Shown here piece after piece: positions 8,420 through 16,126 of a DNA stretch of 64,000 nucleotides. Numbering within the stretch: position 1 is the stretch's first letter; every line of letters starts with the position of its first letter. The notes beneath the pieces are model-generated. The model was not told the origin of the DNA. It searched no databases and worked only from the letters and a program-made list of their open reading frames with translations. Made by a program: the position numbers and the translations under genes. This DNA is from Streptomyces caatingaensis (GTDB lineage: Bacteria; Actinomycetota; Actinomycetes; Streptomycetales; Streptomycetaceae), in assembly GCF_001187435.1 (NCBI RefSeq), contig NZ_LFXA01000010.1, positions 110,773-174,772 on the forward strand. Reading direction: 5' to 3'.

Positions 8420-10231
8420 TCATCCGCCCGGCCCGGCAAGGGGGTTGGCGATCTCCGCCGGGCCCGCCCCGTCCGCCAGCAGCGCCGGGGAGCGCAGGAC
8501 GGCGGTCTCCAGCAGATACCGGGGCAGCGGGGAGGACGCGGTGTCGCTCCGGGCGAGGAACCGGCGGAAGGCGGCCAGCGCGATCTCCTCGTCCAGCAGC
8601 CGCTGGGAGCCCAACGCCCCGATCAGTCCGAGGACGTTGTCGACCGCCAGGTGGTGGGCGAGCCGCTCGTCGGCGCGCGCGTCGGACAGGAACGCGCCGT
8701 TTCCCGCGCCGATGCCCGGGAGCCGTGCTTCGAGCTCCGCCCTCCGCGCCTCCCGGAGGCGGTGGCCGCCCCGGTGGCGGCCGCCGGCCGGCCAGCCGTC
8801 CGGGTCCAGGAGGACGAGGGTGTTCTGCTGGTGGGCGTCGAGGACGACGCCCGCCGCGCCGTCGAGCCACAGCACCGGGCGGACGACCGCCGACAGGTAC
8901 CGCAGGAACCACTCGGTGGCGATCACGGCCCGCGGCCGCCCGGTGCGCAGGGCGAGCCGGGCGACGAGGTCGGCGAGCCGGGAGGCCATGGCGGGGTGGC
9001 CGGCCGGCGTCTCGCGGCCCGGCCAGGGGCGCAGCGCGGTGAGCCCCGCCAGGCAGACGGCGTCGTCGCCCGGGCCGAACGGATTGTGCCGGACGCCGGT
9101 GTCCAGGCCGGGCAGCGGCGTGCCGTCCGGGGCGTCCACGGCCAGCAGCGCCGGGTCGCGGACCACGTCGAAGCCCGGGCAGGCGGCGCGCCACCGCTCG
9201 GCCAGGCCGCTGCGCAGCAGCCGGTGCAGGGCGACGCCGCGGAGGGCGGCGGCGCGCAGCGGCTCCCGGCCGGTCCCGGCGATGTCCAGGCCGAGGGAGA
9301 GGCGGAGCATCGCGGGCGCGCCGGGACGGTGCACGGTGCGGACGGAGGAGGTGGGGTGCCAGGGCCCGCCCCGGGGCCCCAGGTCGTGGAGCAGCCCGTC
9401 GTCCAGCAGGCGGGCGACGACGGGGTCGTGGCGCAGGGTGCGGGCCTGCCACGGGTGCAGCGGGAGCGGCACGGTCTCGTCGGGCAGGTGGGTGCCGGGC
9501 GGCAGGAGGCGGGTGGTGAGGGCGGCCGCCTCGACGGGACGGCCGCGTTCCGTCCAGGCCGAGTCGGCGACCAGGACGGACCGGTGGACGGCGAGCCAGT
9601 GCAGCGGGAAGCCGCCCCGGGTCTCCGGCGAGTAGTGCGCGGCCTCCGCGGCGGTGAGCCCCTCGCGGCTCTTGGGGGCCGGGTGCAGGGGGTGTCCGAG
9701 GAGCGACGACTGCTCGCCGTGGAGGAACAGGGCGGCGCCGTCCGGGTCGGCGGGGCGGGCCCGGCGGTGCTCGACGAAGGAGGCGGTGCGGCGGACCGAG
9801 TCGGCGACACGGGCGACGAGGTCGGCGGCGGTGGGCGCGGGGCGGTCCGGGCGGGACGCGGCGTGCGCGGCCTCCGCGGCGAGGAGGGCGGCGAGGGCGA
9901 CGGCGTCCGGGGCGGGGGCGTCGGCGGGGGCGCCCGTGACCGTGGGGGTGCCGAAGCGGTGGGCGCCGGTCGCGGACCAGTAGCGGACGGGGACGTGGAG
10001 GACGATGCCGGTGGAACGGAGCGGCAGTTGCAGGCAGTTGCCCCGCGGCCGGGGCACGCGCCGCTCGCGGACCCAGCAGCGCAGCAGGTTGTCGCGGGCG
10101 GCGCTGTCGGCGGCGGTCCGGGGGTCGGGGTGGTCGAGGGGGTCCTGCGCGGGGCGCCCCGCGGGGACGCGGCCGCGGGGCACGACGGCCCGGGCGGCGG
10201 CCGTGGCGGCGGTGGTCAGGGGTGCCTTCAT
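8420..10231 (-). CDS. IucA/IucC-family siderophore synthetase (NIS)
   Basis: NIS synthetases adenylate a carboxylate, often citrate, and condense it with an amine or alcohol in siderophore assembly. The 603-residue protein has the family's nucleotide-binding signature HGEQSSLLGHPLHPAPKSRE near 170-190, the HPWQ motif near 255, and DAHQQN near 467 preceded by EWFLRYLS. The usual Lys in the 'KLSL' strand reads LRLSLGLD here. The C-terminal FhuF-like ferric reductase-type region is poorly marked. It follows the aminotransferase-like gene by 25 bp on the same strand, so the two are probably co-transcribed. No acyltransferase, hydroxylase, exporter or iron-box operator is visible nearby. The product is therefore unknown and the pathway looks incomplete in this window. 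Confidence 0.88.
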   Translation of the reverse strand: MKAPLTTAATAAARAVVPRGRVPAGRPAQDPLDHPDPRTAADSAARDNLLRCWVRERRVPRPRGNCLQLPLRSTGIVLHVPVRYWSATGAHRFGTPTVTGAPADAPAPDAVALAALLAAEAAHAASRPDRPAPTAADLVARVADSVRRTASFVEHRRARPADPDGAALFLHGEQSSLLGHPLHPAPKSREGLTAAEAAHYSPETRGGFPLHWLAVHRSVLVADSAWTERGRPVEAAALTTRLLPPGTHLPDETVPLPLHPWQARTLRHDPVVARLLDDGLLHDLGPRGGPWHPTSSVRTVHRPGAPAMLRLSLGLDIAGTGREPLRAAALRGVALHRLLRSGLAERWRAACPGFDVVRDPALLAVDAPDGTPLPGLDTGVRHNPFGPGDDAVCLAGLTALRPWPGRETPAGHPAMASRLADLVARLALRTGRPRAVIATEWFLRYLSAVVRPVLWLDGAAGVVLDAHQQNTLVLLDPDGWPAGGRHRGGHRLREARRAELEARLPGIGAGNGAFLSDARADERLAHHLAVDNVLGLIGALGSQRLLDEEIALAAFRRFLARSDTASSPLPRYLLETAVLRSPALLADGAGPAEIANPLAGPGG

Positions 10232-10256
10232 ACGGTGCGGCGCCGTGCCGCCGGCG

Positions 10257-11378
10257 TCAGGCCGGGGCCGCGCCTGCCTCCTTCCGCGTGCTGACGGTCT
10301 TCGTGCCGGCGGTCTTCCGCGTCCTGGCGGTGGGCGGGCCGGGGAGCGGGACCGCGGCGATCGCGTCGCAGAGCCGGTCGAGCACGGCCTCCGCCTGCTC
10401 GTCGGTGATGGTCAGGGGCGGCAGGAGGCGCAGCACGGCGGGCCGGGCGTCGCAGGGCCCGACGATCAGGCCGCGCCGCAGGCAGGCGTGGCGCACGGCG
10501 GCCGCCGTGCCGGCGTCGGCGAACTCGACGCCGAGGACGAGCCCGAGGCCGCGCACCTCGCGCACGGCCTCGTGGGCGAGCACGTCGCGGCGCAGCCGGG
10601 ACAGGAGGCGGGCGCCCAGGCTCCGGGCGCGGTCGGCCAGGTGGTTCTCCCTGAGGTGGCGCAGGGTGGCGCCGCCCGCGGCCAGGGCGAGCCGGTTGCC
10701 GCGGAAGGGCTCCGGCGGTCCGGCGGGCAGGCCGTCGCCGTGGACGACGAGGGCCAGTGGCAGGCCGCCGCCGACCGCGCCGGACAGGGCCATCACGTCG
10801 GGGACGACGCCGCCGTGCTCGATGCCCCAGAACCTGCCGGTGCGGGCCGGGCCGGTGCGGGTCTCGTCGGCGACCAGGGGGACGGACCGGGCGGCGGCCT
10901 CGTCGCGCGCGCTCCGCAGCCGTTCCGCGCCGGTGACGAGCACGCCGTCCTCGTCATGGACGGCCGCGACGGCCTCGGCGCCGGGCACGGGCCCGAGCGC
11001 GGCGGCGAGCGCGGCCGCGCGGGAGGGCGCGCAGAAGCGGACGCGGGCCCGGCGGGCGAGGGGTTCCGGCAGCGTCGCGCGGAGTTCGGCGAGGAAGGCG
11101 TCGTGCAGGGGGCCGGGCACCCCGGAATCCGGGAGGGCGCAGGAGTCCGGGACGGAGCGGACGGCCTCCAGCACGACGGGGTGGTTGTGGCCCAGCACCA
11201 GGGATCCGGCGCCGGGGAAGCAGTCCAGGTAGCGCCGGCCGTCGGCCCCTTCGATCGTCAGTCCACGGGCGCGCACCGGCACGATGGGCAGGGCGCGGGC
11301 GTGCGTGCGTGCCGTGCGCGCCCGCCGCGGACCCCCGCGCGTCGCCGGGAGCGCCGCCGGCGGCTGGGTCGAGGCCAC
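10257..11378 (-). CDS. Degenerate class III aminotransferase, diaminobutyrate-2-oxoglutarate transaminase-like, lacking the PLP lysine
   Basis: The ends of this 373-residue protein align with diaminobutyrate aminotransferases: GADGRRYLDCFPGAGSLVLG and GHNHPVV at the N-terminus, PFRGNRLALAAGGATLRHLR later. The cofactor core does not. Where the family has LSK(A/S)-x-GGG-LP the sequence reads ALSGAVGGGLPLA, so the Schiff-base Lys is Gly (codon GGC). The HGMT aromatic stack and roughly 80 residues before the ADETRTGPARTG strand are missing, though the pyridine-binding Asp is kept. It therefore probably cannot carry out PLP transamination. Start GTG 11378 was chosen for AGGAGGGGG nine bases upstream; an in-frame extension to 11621 lacks one. 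It heads a two-gene unit with the NIS synthetase, so a structural or substrate-binding role is possible. Confidence 0.75.
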   Translation of the reverse strand: MASTQPPAALPATRGGPRRARTARTHARALPIVPVRARGLTIEGADGRRYLDCFPGAGSLVLGHNHPVVLEAVRSVPDSCALPDSGVPGPLHDAFLAELRATLPEPLARRARVRFCAPSRAAALAAALGPVPGAEAVAAVHDEDGVLVTGAERLRSARDEAAARSVPLVADETRTGPARTGRFWGIEHGGVVPDVMALSGAVGGGLPLALVVHGDGLPAGPPEPFRGNRLALAAGGATLRHLRENHLADRARSLGARLLSRLRRDVLAHEAVREVRGLGLVLGVEFADAGTAAAVRHACLRRGLIVGPCDARPAVLRLLPPLTITDEQAEAVLDRLCDAIAAVPLPGPPTARTRKTAGTKTVSTRKEAGAAPA

Positions 11379-11648
11379 GTCCTGAGTCCCCCTCCTGATG
11401 AACGCCGGGATGAACGCCGAGGCTCCCCCGTACGTACCAACGACGCGGGGGCCGGGGGAACACGGGCGAAGGGCGAGAAGGTGCGGTATGCCACACAGGG
11501 GGCGGGCAGCCTGCCCCGCGTCCCGCCGCGTCGTCGTAGGGTGACCCTGCCCCGTCGCCGGGGCGGTGCATGACAAGTTCATCAGCCGTGCGCGCCGACG
11601 ACCGGACGCGTGCGGGTCCATGTGTCACAGAACGGGGGAATCCACTCC

Positions 11649-12860
11649 ATGCCATCCCAACGCCCGTCCCTGCTCCGCCGGCGAGCGCCGCGCGCCCTGG
11701 TCGCGGCCGCCGCGGCGACCGTGTTGGCGCTGACGGCCGCGGCCTGCGGTCCGTCCGACGACGAGGCGGCCGGCGGCGACAAGGCCTCCGCCTCGGCGGC
11801 CGCGCAGGACGACAGCACCCTCAAGCTTCCCAAGGGCCTCACCCTCAAGGACCTGGACAAGTGGAAGGGCGGCGCCTGGAAGAAGTGGGACAAGGAGCAA
11901 TGGCTGCGTGAGGCCAGGGACTTCGTCAACCCCATCATCGAGGGCCACTGGAAGCCCGGTTCGATGAAGGACGCCCATTCCAGCGACAAGACCCTCAAGG
12001 ACGCCCCCGGCACCGCGCCCGGCGGCATCGGCCAGGGCGACCAGGGCGTCACCGACCCCGAACCACGCCCGGTGCGGGCCAAGGAGGTCGGGAAGCCCTA
12101 CCGGCAGCACGCGGCACCGGTGGGCAAGGTCTTCTTCGACAGCCCGCAGGGGCACATGGTCTGCTCGGCGACGGTCGTCAAGGACCCGGCGCACCCCGGC
12201 AAGTCCAACCTCGTCTGGACCGCGGGCCACTGCGTCCACGCGGGCAAGAACGGCGGCTGGTACCGCAACATCGCCTTCGTCCCCTCCTACAACGACAAGG
12301 GCCTGCCCGCCTCCCAGGTCAACACCGCGCCGGTGCAGGACGTGGCGCCCTACGGCGTGTGGTGGGCGGACTGGGCCCAGACGTCCAGCCAGTGGATCAC
12401 CCAGGGCGCGGAGACCGGCGGCGCGGGCGCGCCGTACGACTTCTCCGTGCTGCACGTGAAGCAGGAGCGGGGCACGGGCAAGTCGCTGGAGGAGACCGTC
12501 GGCACCGCGCTGGCGGTGGACTTCAACGCCCCGCAGGTGAAGTCCATCCGCACGATGGGGGCTTGGGGCTACCCGGCCGCGCCGCCCTACAACGGCCAGA
12601 TGATGTACGACTGCATCGACAAGCCGGGCCGACTCTCCCTGGACGCCGCCCAGCCCACGATGTACCGCATCGGCTGCACCATGACCGGAGGCTCCTCGGG
12701 CGGCGGCTGGTTCGCCCCCGGTCCCGACGGCAAGGCGGTGCTCGTCTCGAACACCTCCATCGGCCCGTCCGACAGCCGCTGGCTGGCCGGGCCGCACCTG
12801 GGCCCGGAGGCGAAGGGCGTCTACGACGCCATCAGCCGCAGGTTCGCCTCGGCCCGCTGA
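11649..12860 (+). CDS. Secreted trypsin-like serine protease (V8-like), probable lipoprotein
   Basis: The predicted product is a 403-residue exported chymotrypsin-fold protease. An Arg-rich n-region, an Ala/Leu-rich h-region and LTAAACGPSDDE suggest a lipoprotein signal with Cys near residue 34, although the lipobox is not ideal. A charged linker with KGLTLKDLDKWKGG spans about 60-150. The catalytic triad is recognisable as His in WTAGHCVHAG, Asp in APYDFSVLHV and Ser in TGGSSGGGW. Cysteines flank His and Ser and may form disulphides. Start ATG 11649 has GGGGGA at 11634-11640; an in-frame start at 11610 would add 13 residues before the signal peptide. It is divergent from the aminotransferase-like gene across 270 bp and convergent with hflX. 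The substrate is unknown. Confidence 0.88.
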   Translation: MPSQRPSLLRRRAPRALVAAAAATVLALTAAACGPSDDEAAGGDKASASAAAQDDSTLKLPKGLTLKDLDKWKGGAWKKWDKEQWLREARDFVNPIIEGHWKPGSMKDAHSSDKTLKDAPGTAPGGIGQGDQGVTDPEPRPVRAKEVGKPYRQHAAPVGKVFFDSPQGHMVCSATVVKDPAHPGKSNLVWTAGHCVHAGKNGGWYRNIAFVPSYNDKGLPASQVNTAPVQDVAPYGVWWADWAQTSSQWITQGAETGGAGAPYDFSVLHVKQERGTGKSLEETVGTALAVDFNAPQVKSIRTMGAWGYPAAPPYNGQMMYDCIDKPGRLSLDAAQPTMYRIGCTMTGGSSGGGWFAPGPDGKAVLVSNTSIGPSDSRWLAGPHLGPEAKGVYDAISRRFASAR

Positions 12861-12869
12861 GCGCATGAG

Positions 12870-12900
12870 AAGGGCCCGCCCCCGAGGGGAGCGGGCCCTT
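12870..12900. terminator. Bidirectional terminator between protease and hflX
   Basis: AAGGGCCCGC (12870-12879) pairs perfectly with GCGGGCCCTT (12891-12900) around an 11-nt loop. The hairpin gives A-rich and T-rich flanks on both strands between convergent genes. Confidence 0.88.
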
Positions 12901-12913
12901 CCGCGTACGGACG

Positions 12914-14413
12914 TCAGACGGCCTGGACGAACTTCCGCAGCTCCGCGGCGAGTTCCTCGTGGACCCGGGCCTTGACCAGGGTGCCCTCGGCGGTGTGCTC
13001 CTCGGAGAGCACCTCGCCGTCCGAGTGGATGCGGGCGGTCAGCGACCCGTGCGTGTACGGCACGAGGGCCTCGACCTCGACCGCGGGCCGCGGCAGGCGG
13101 TCGTCGATGAGCGCGAGCAGCTCGTCGATGCCCTCGCCGGTCCGCGCGGACACGGCGATCGAGTGCTTCTCGACGCGCAGCAGCCGCTGGAGGACCAACG
13201 GATCGGCCGCGTCCGCCTTGTTGACCACGACGATCTCGGGGACGTCGGTGGCGCCCACGTCGCGGATGACCTCGCGGACGGCGGCCAGCTGCTCCTCCGG
13301 CGCCGGGTGCGAGCCGTCCACCACGTGCAGGATCAGGTCGGAGTCGCCGACCTCCTCCATGGTGGAGCGGAACGCCTCGACGAGGTGGTGCGGCAGGTGC
13401 CGGACGAAGCCGACGGTGTCGGCGAGGGTGTAGAGCCGCCCGCCGGGCGTCTCGGCCCGGCGCACGGTGGGGTCGAGGGTGGCGAACAGCGCGTTCTCCA
13501 CCAGGACTCCGGCGCCGGTGAGGCGGTTGAGCAGCGAGGACTTGCCCGCGTTGGTGTAGCCGGCGATGGCGACCGAGGGCACCTTGTTGCGCTTGCGCTC
13601 CTGGCGCTTGAGGTCGCGGCCGGTCTTCATCTCCGCGATCTCCCGGCGCATCTTCGCCATCTTCTCGCGGATCCGCCGCCGGTCCGTCTCGATCTTGGTC
13701 TCACCGGGGCCACGGGTGGCCATGCCGCCGCCGGACGAACCGGAGCCGCCACCGCCCATCTGCCGCGACAGCGACTGGCCCCAGCCGCGCAGCCTCGGCA
13801 GCATGTACTGCATCTGCGCCAGGGAGACCTGCGCCTTGCCCTCGCGGGACTTGGCGTGCTGGGCGAAGATGTCGAGGATCAGCGCGGTGCGGTCGACCAC
13901 CTTGACCTTGACGACGTCCTCGAGGTGGATCAGCTGGCCGGGGCTCAGCTCACCGTCGCAGACGACGGTGTCGGCGCCGGTCTCCAGCACGATGTCCCGC
14001 AGCTCCTGGGCCTTGCCGGAGCCGATGTACGTGGCCGGGTCGGGCTTGTCGCGGCGCTGGATCACGCCGTCCAGGACGAGGGCGCCGGCGGTCTCGGCGA
14101 GCGCGGCCAGCTCCGCGAGGGAGTTCTCGGCGTCCTGGACCGTGCCGGACGTCCAGACGCCGACCAGCACCACGCGCTCCAGGCGCAGCTGCCGGTACTC
14201 GACCTCGGTGACGTCCTCCAGCTCGGTGGAGAGACCGGCGACGCGGCGCAGGGCCGCGCGCTCGGAGCGGTCGTACTGGTCGCCGTCGCGCTCCCCGTCG
14301 ATCTCGTGGCTCCAGGCGACGTCCTCTTCCATCAGGGCGTCGGCCCGAAGACCCTCGGCGAGGCTCTGCCGGTCCTGCGGCCGGTCCTGGGGAAGGGAAG
14401 AAGTGGAGGTCAT
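12914..14413 (-). CDS. hflX: GTPase HflX (ribosome-splitting factor)
   Basis: HflX binds 50S/70S ribosomes and splits stalled or stress-inactivated ribosomes. The 499-residue product has the HflX N-terminal domain (VGVWTSGTVQDAENSLAEL; YIGSGKAQEL), the glycine-rich linker GGGGSGSSGGG and the basic helix RRRIREKMAKMRREI. The GTPase core follows: G1 GYTNAGKSSL near 284, G3 DTVGF near 330, G4 NKAD near 400. Actinobacterial copies are longer at the N-terminus than E. coli HflX (about 426 residues), as here. Start ATG 14413 with AAAGGATC upstream matches the family start. It is the last gene before the protease, and position beside dapF/miaA/miaB is conserved in actinobacteria. Confidence 0.96.
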   Translation of the reverse strand: MTSTSSLPQDRPQDRQSLAEGLRADALMEEDVAWSHEIDGERDGDQYDRSERAALRRVAGLSTELEDVTEVEYRQLRLERVVLVGVWTSGTVQDAENSLAELAALAETAGALVLDGVIQRRDKPDPATYIGSGKAQELRDIVLETGADTVVCDGELSPGQLIHLEDVVKVKVVDRTALILDIFAQHAKSREGKAQVSLAQMQYMLPRLRGWGQSLSRQMGGGGSGSSGGGMATRGPGETKIETDRRRIREKMAKMRREIAEMKTGRDLKRQERKRNKVPSVAIAGYTNAGKSSLLNRLTGAGVLVENALFATLDPTVRRAETPGGRLYTLADTVGFVRHLPHHLVEAFRSTMEEVGDSDLILHVVDGSHPAPEEQLAAVREVIRDVGATDVPEIVVVNKADAADPLVLQRLLRVEKHSIAVSARTGEGIDELLALIDDRLPRPAVEVEALVPYTHGSLTARIHSDGEVLSEEHTAEGTLVKARVHEELAAELRKFVQAV

Positions 14414-14551
14414 GTGATCCTTTGCTCGTCGGGTGTGCGGAGGGCGGGGCCCGAAGGTCCCTGTGTCGACAACGCTCCGCGGCCCCCGGGGATTCCCCGC
14501 GGCCCGCCGCGCCGGGCGACAGGACGATGTTCCCACGCCGCGCCGGGGGCG

Positions 14552-16024
14552 TCACGCGGGTTTCCGGGTGGGCTTCCAGTCGGGGTGGCCCGGCATCGGC
14601 GGGGTCGTCGGCTCGTACAGCCAGGCGTGCAGGAACGGGGCGAGGTTCCGGTGGGCGACCCGGGAGGCGAGGCGGACGAAGTCGGCGGTGGACGCGGTGG
14701 AGTCGCGGTGGGCGGAGACCCACGCGCGCTCCAGCTCCTCGAAGGCGGGGGTGCCGATCTTCTGCCGCAGGGCGTAGAGGACCAGCAGGCTGCCGTCGTA
14801 GACGACCGGCCGGAAGATGCCGACCTTCTTGCCGGGGGCCGGGGCCTTGAGGAGCGCGGGCGGTCCGCCGTCGGTCCGCATCAGGTCGGAGAACTCGTAC
14901 GCCCGGCGGACCCGGTCCTCCAGCTTCCGCCCGCCCCTGGACTCGGCGTACAGGGACTCGTACCAGGTGGCGTGGGCCTCGTTGAGCCAGACGTCGGACC
15001 AGGTGCGGGGGGTGACGCTGTCGCCGAACCACTGGTGGGCCAGCTCGTGGACCATCACCGACTCCACGTACCAGGAGGGCAGGTCGGTGCGGGTGAACAG
15101 GTCGCGCTCGAAGAGGGAGAGGGTCTGGGTCTCCAGCTCGAAGCCGGTGGACGCCTCGGCGATCAGCACCCCGTAGTTCTCGAAGGGGTACTTCCCCAGC
15201 TTCCCCTCCAGCCACGACAGATGCTCGGGGGTCTTCGCCGTCCAGCTCCCCAGCGGCTCGCGCCCGTCGGCCGGCAGGACGTCGCGCAGGGCCAGGCCGT
15301 GCGGGCCGGTGCTCTCCGGGACGACGGAGCGGCCGATGGCGACCTGGGCGACCTCGGTGGCCATCGGATGCCGGGTGCGGTAGACCCACGTCGTGCCGGA
15401 GCCCCGGGTGACCCGGGCGACGCGCAGCCCGTTGGCGACGACCGTCAGCTCCTTCGGCGCCCGTACGCGGAAGGTGAACAGGGCCTTCTCGGAGGGGTGG
15501 TCGCTGCCGGGGAAGACGCGGTGCGCCGCGTCCGCCTGGTTCGCCATGACCAGCCCGTCCTTGGTCGTCACCCAGCCGCCCTCCTTGGAACCCCGGGGGT
15601 CGCTGGTGTGGTGGACGGTGACCGTGAAGGGGGTGCCGCGGGGGACGGGACGGGCGGGGGTGACGACGAGGTCCTCCTCGACCGGGGTGAAGGCGGCCCG
15701 CGCCCCGTTGACCTCGACCGACCGCACCTCCCCCCGGGCGAAGTCGAGGTTGAACCGCGCCAGCCGCGCCGTGGACCGGGCGTCGATCCGGGTCACGGCG
15801 TCCAACGGGGCGGTGTTCCCGTGGTAGTCGAAGAAGATGTCGTAGTCGGTGACGTGGTACCCGGGGTTGCCGAGGTACGGGAAGAGCCGGTCCCCGATGC
15901 CCAGCGGGGCGGGCGGCGGGGCGGCACCCGCCAGCAGGAGCAGGGACGCGGTGGTGGCGAGGGCGGCGCGGCGGCGGAGGCGCCTGCGCCGCCGCGGGGA
16001 GCGCTCCCCGGGTGAGTGCAGCAT
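14552..16024 (-). CDS. Secreted M1-family zinc metallopeptidase (aminopeptidase N-like)
   Basis: This 490-residue gluzincin should remove residues from peptide N-termini outside the cytoplasmic membrane. A basic RRRRRLRRR segment and a hydrophobic ALATTASLLLLAGAA stretch (about 20-35) form an export signal. The zinc site is HELAHQW with the downstream third ligand in WLNEAHATW (HExxH-x18-E), near 295-320. The exopeptidase GAMEN region reads GFELETQT, so substrate binding may differ from classical aminopeptidase N. It lacks the large C-terminal helical domain of E. coli PepN, making it one of the short M1 forms. Start ATG 16024 has GGTGGA upstream. It lies 102 bp downstream of rshA and 138 bp upstream of the hflX start on the same strand. 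Confidence 0.92.
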   Translation of the reverse strand: MLHSPGERSPRRRRRLRRRAALATTASLLLLAGAAPPPAPLGIGDRLFPYLGNPGYHVTDYDIFFDYHGNTAPLDAVTRIDARSTARLARFNLDFARGEVRSVEVNGARAAFTPVEEDLVVTPARPVPRGTPFTVTVHHTSDPRGSKEGGWVTTKDGLVMANQADAAHRVFPGSDHPSEKALFTFRVRAPKELTVVANGLRVARVTRGSGTTWVYRTRHPMATEVAQVAIGRSVVPESTGPHGLALRDVLPADGREPLGSWTAKTPEHLSWLEGKLGKYPFENYGVLIAEASTGFELETQTLSLFERDLFTRTDLPSWYVESVMVHELAHQWFGDSVTPRTWSDVWLNEAHATWYESLYAESRGGRKLEDRVRRAYEFSDLMRTDGGPPALLKAPAPGKKVGIFRPVVYDGSLLVLYALRQKIGTPAFEELERAWVSAHRDSTASTADFVRLASRVAHRNLAPFLHAWLYEPTTPPMPGHPDWKPTRKPA

Positions 16025-16126
16025 GCGTCCACCGCTACCAGCGCGCCGCGGCCGGTGGTGCGCGGCGCGCAGGGCCCCACCCGTACGAGCGTTTCCGGCC
16101 CCGTGTGCGACGGGACGCCGCGGGGG

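Noticed and set aside
11538..11548. Palindrome AGGGTGACCCT upstream of the siderophore-like unit
   Set aside because: It does not match the TTAGGTTAGGCT-type iron box and could be chance in this composition.
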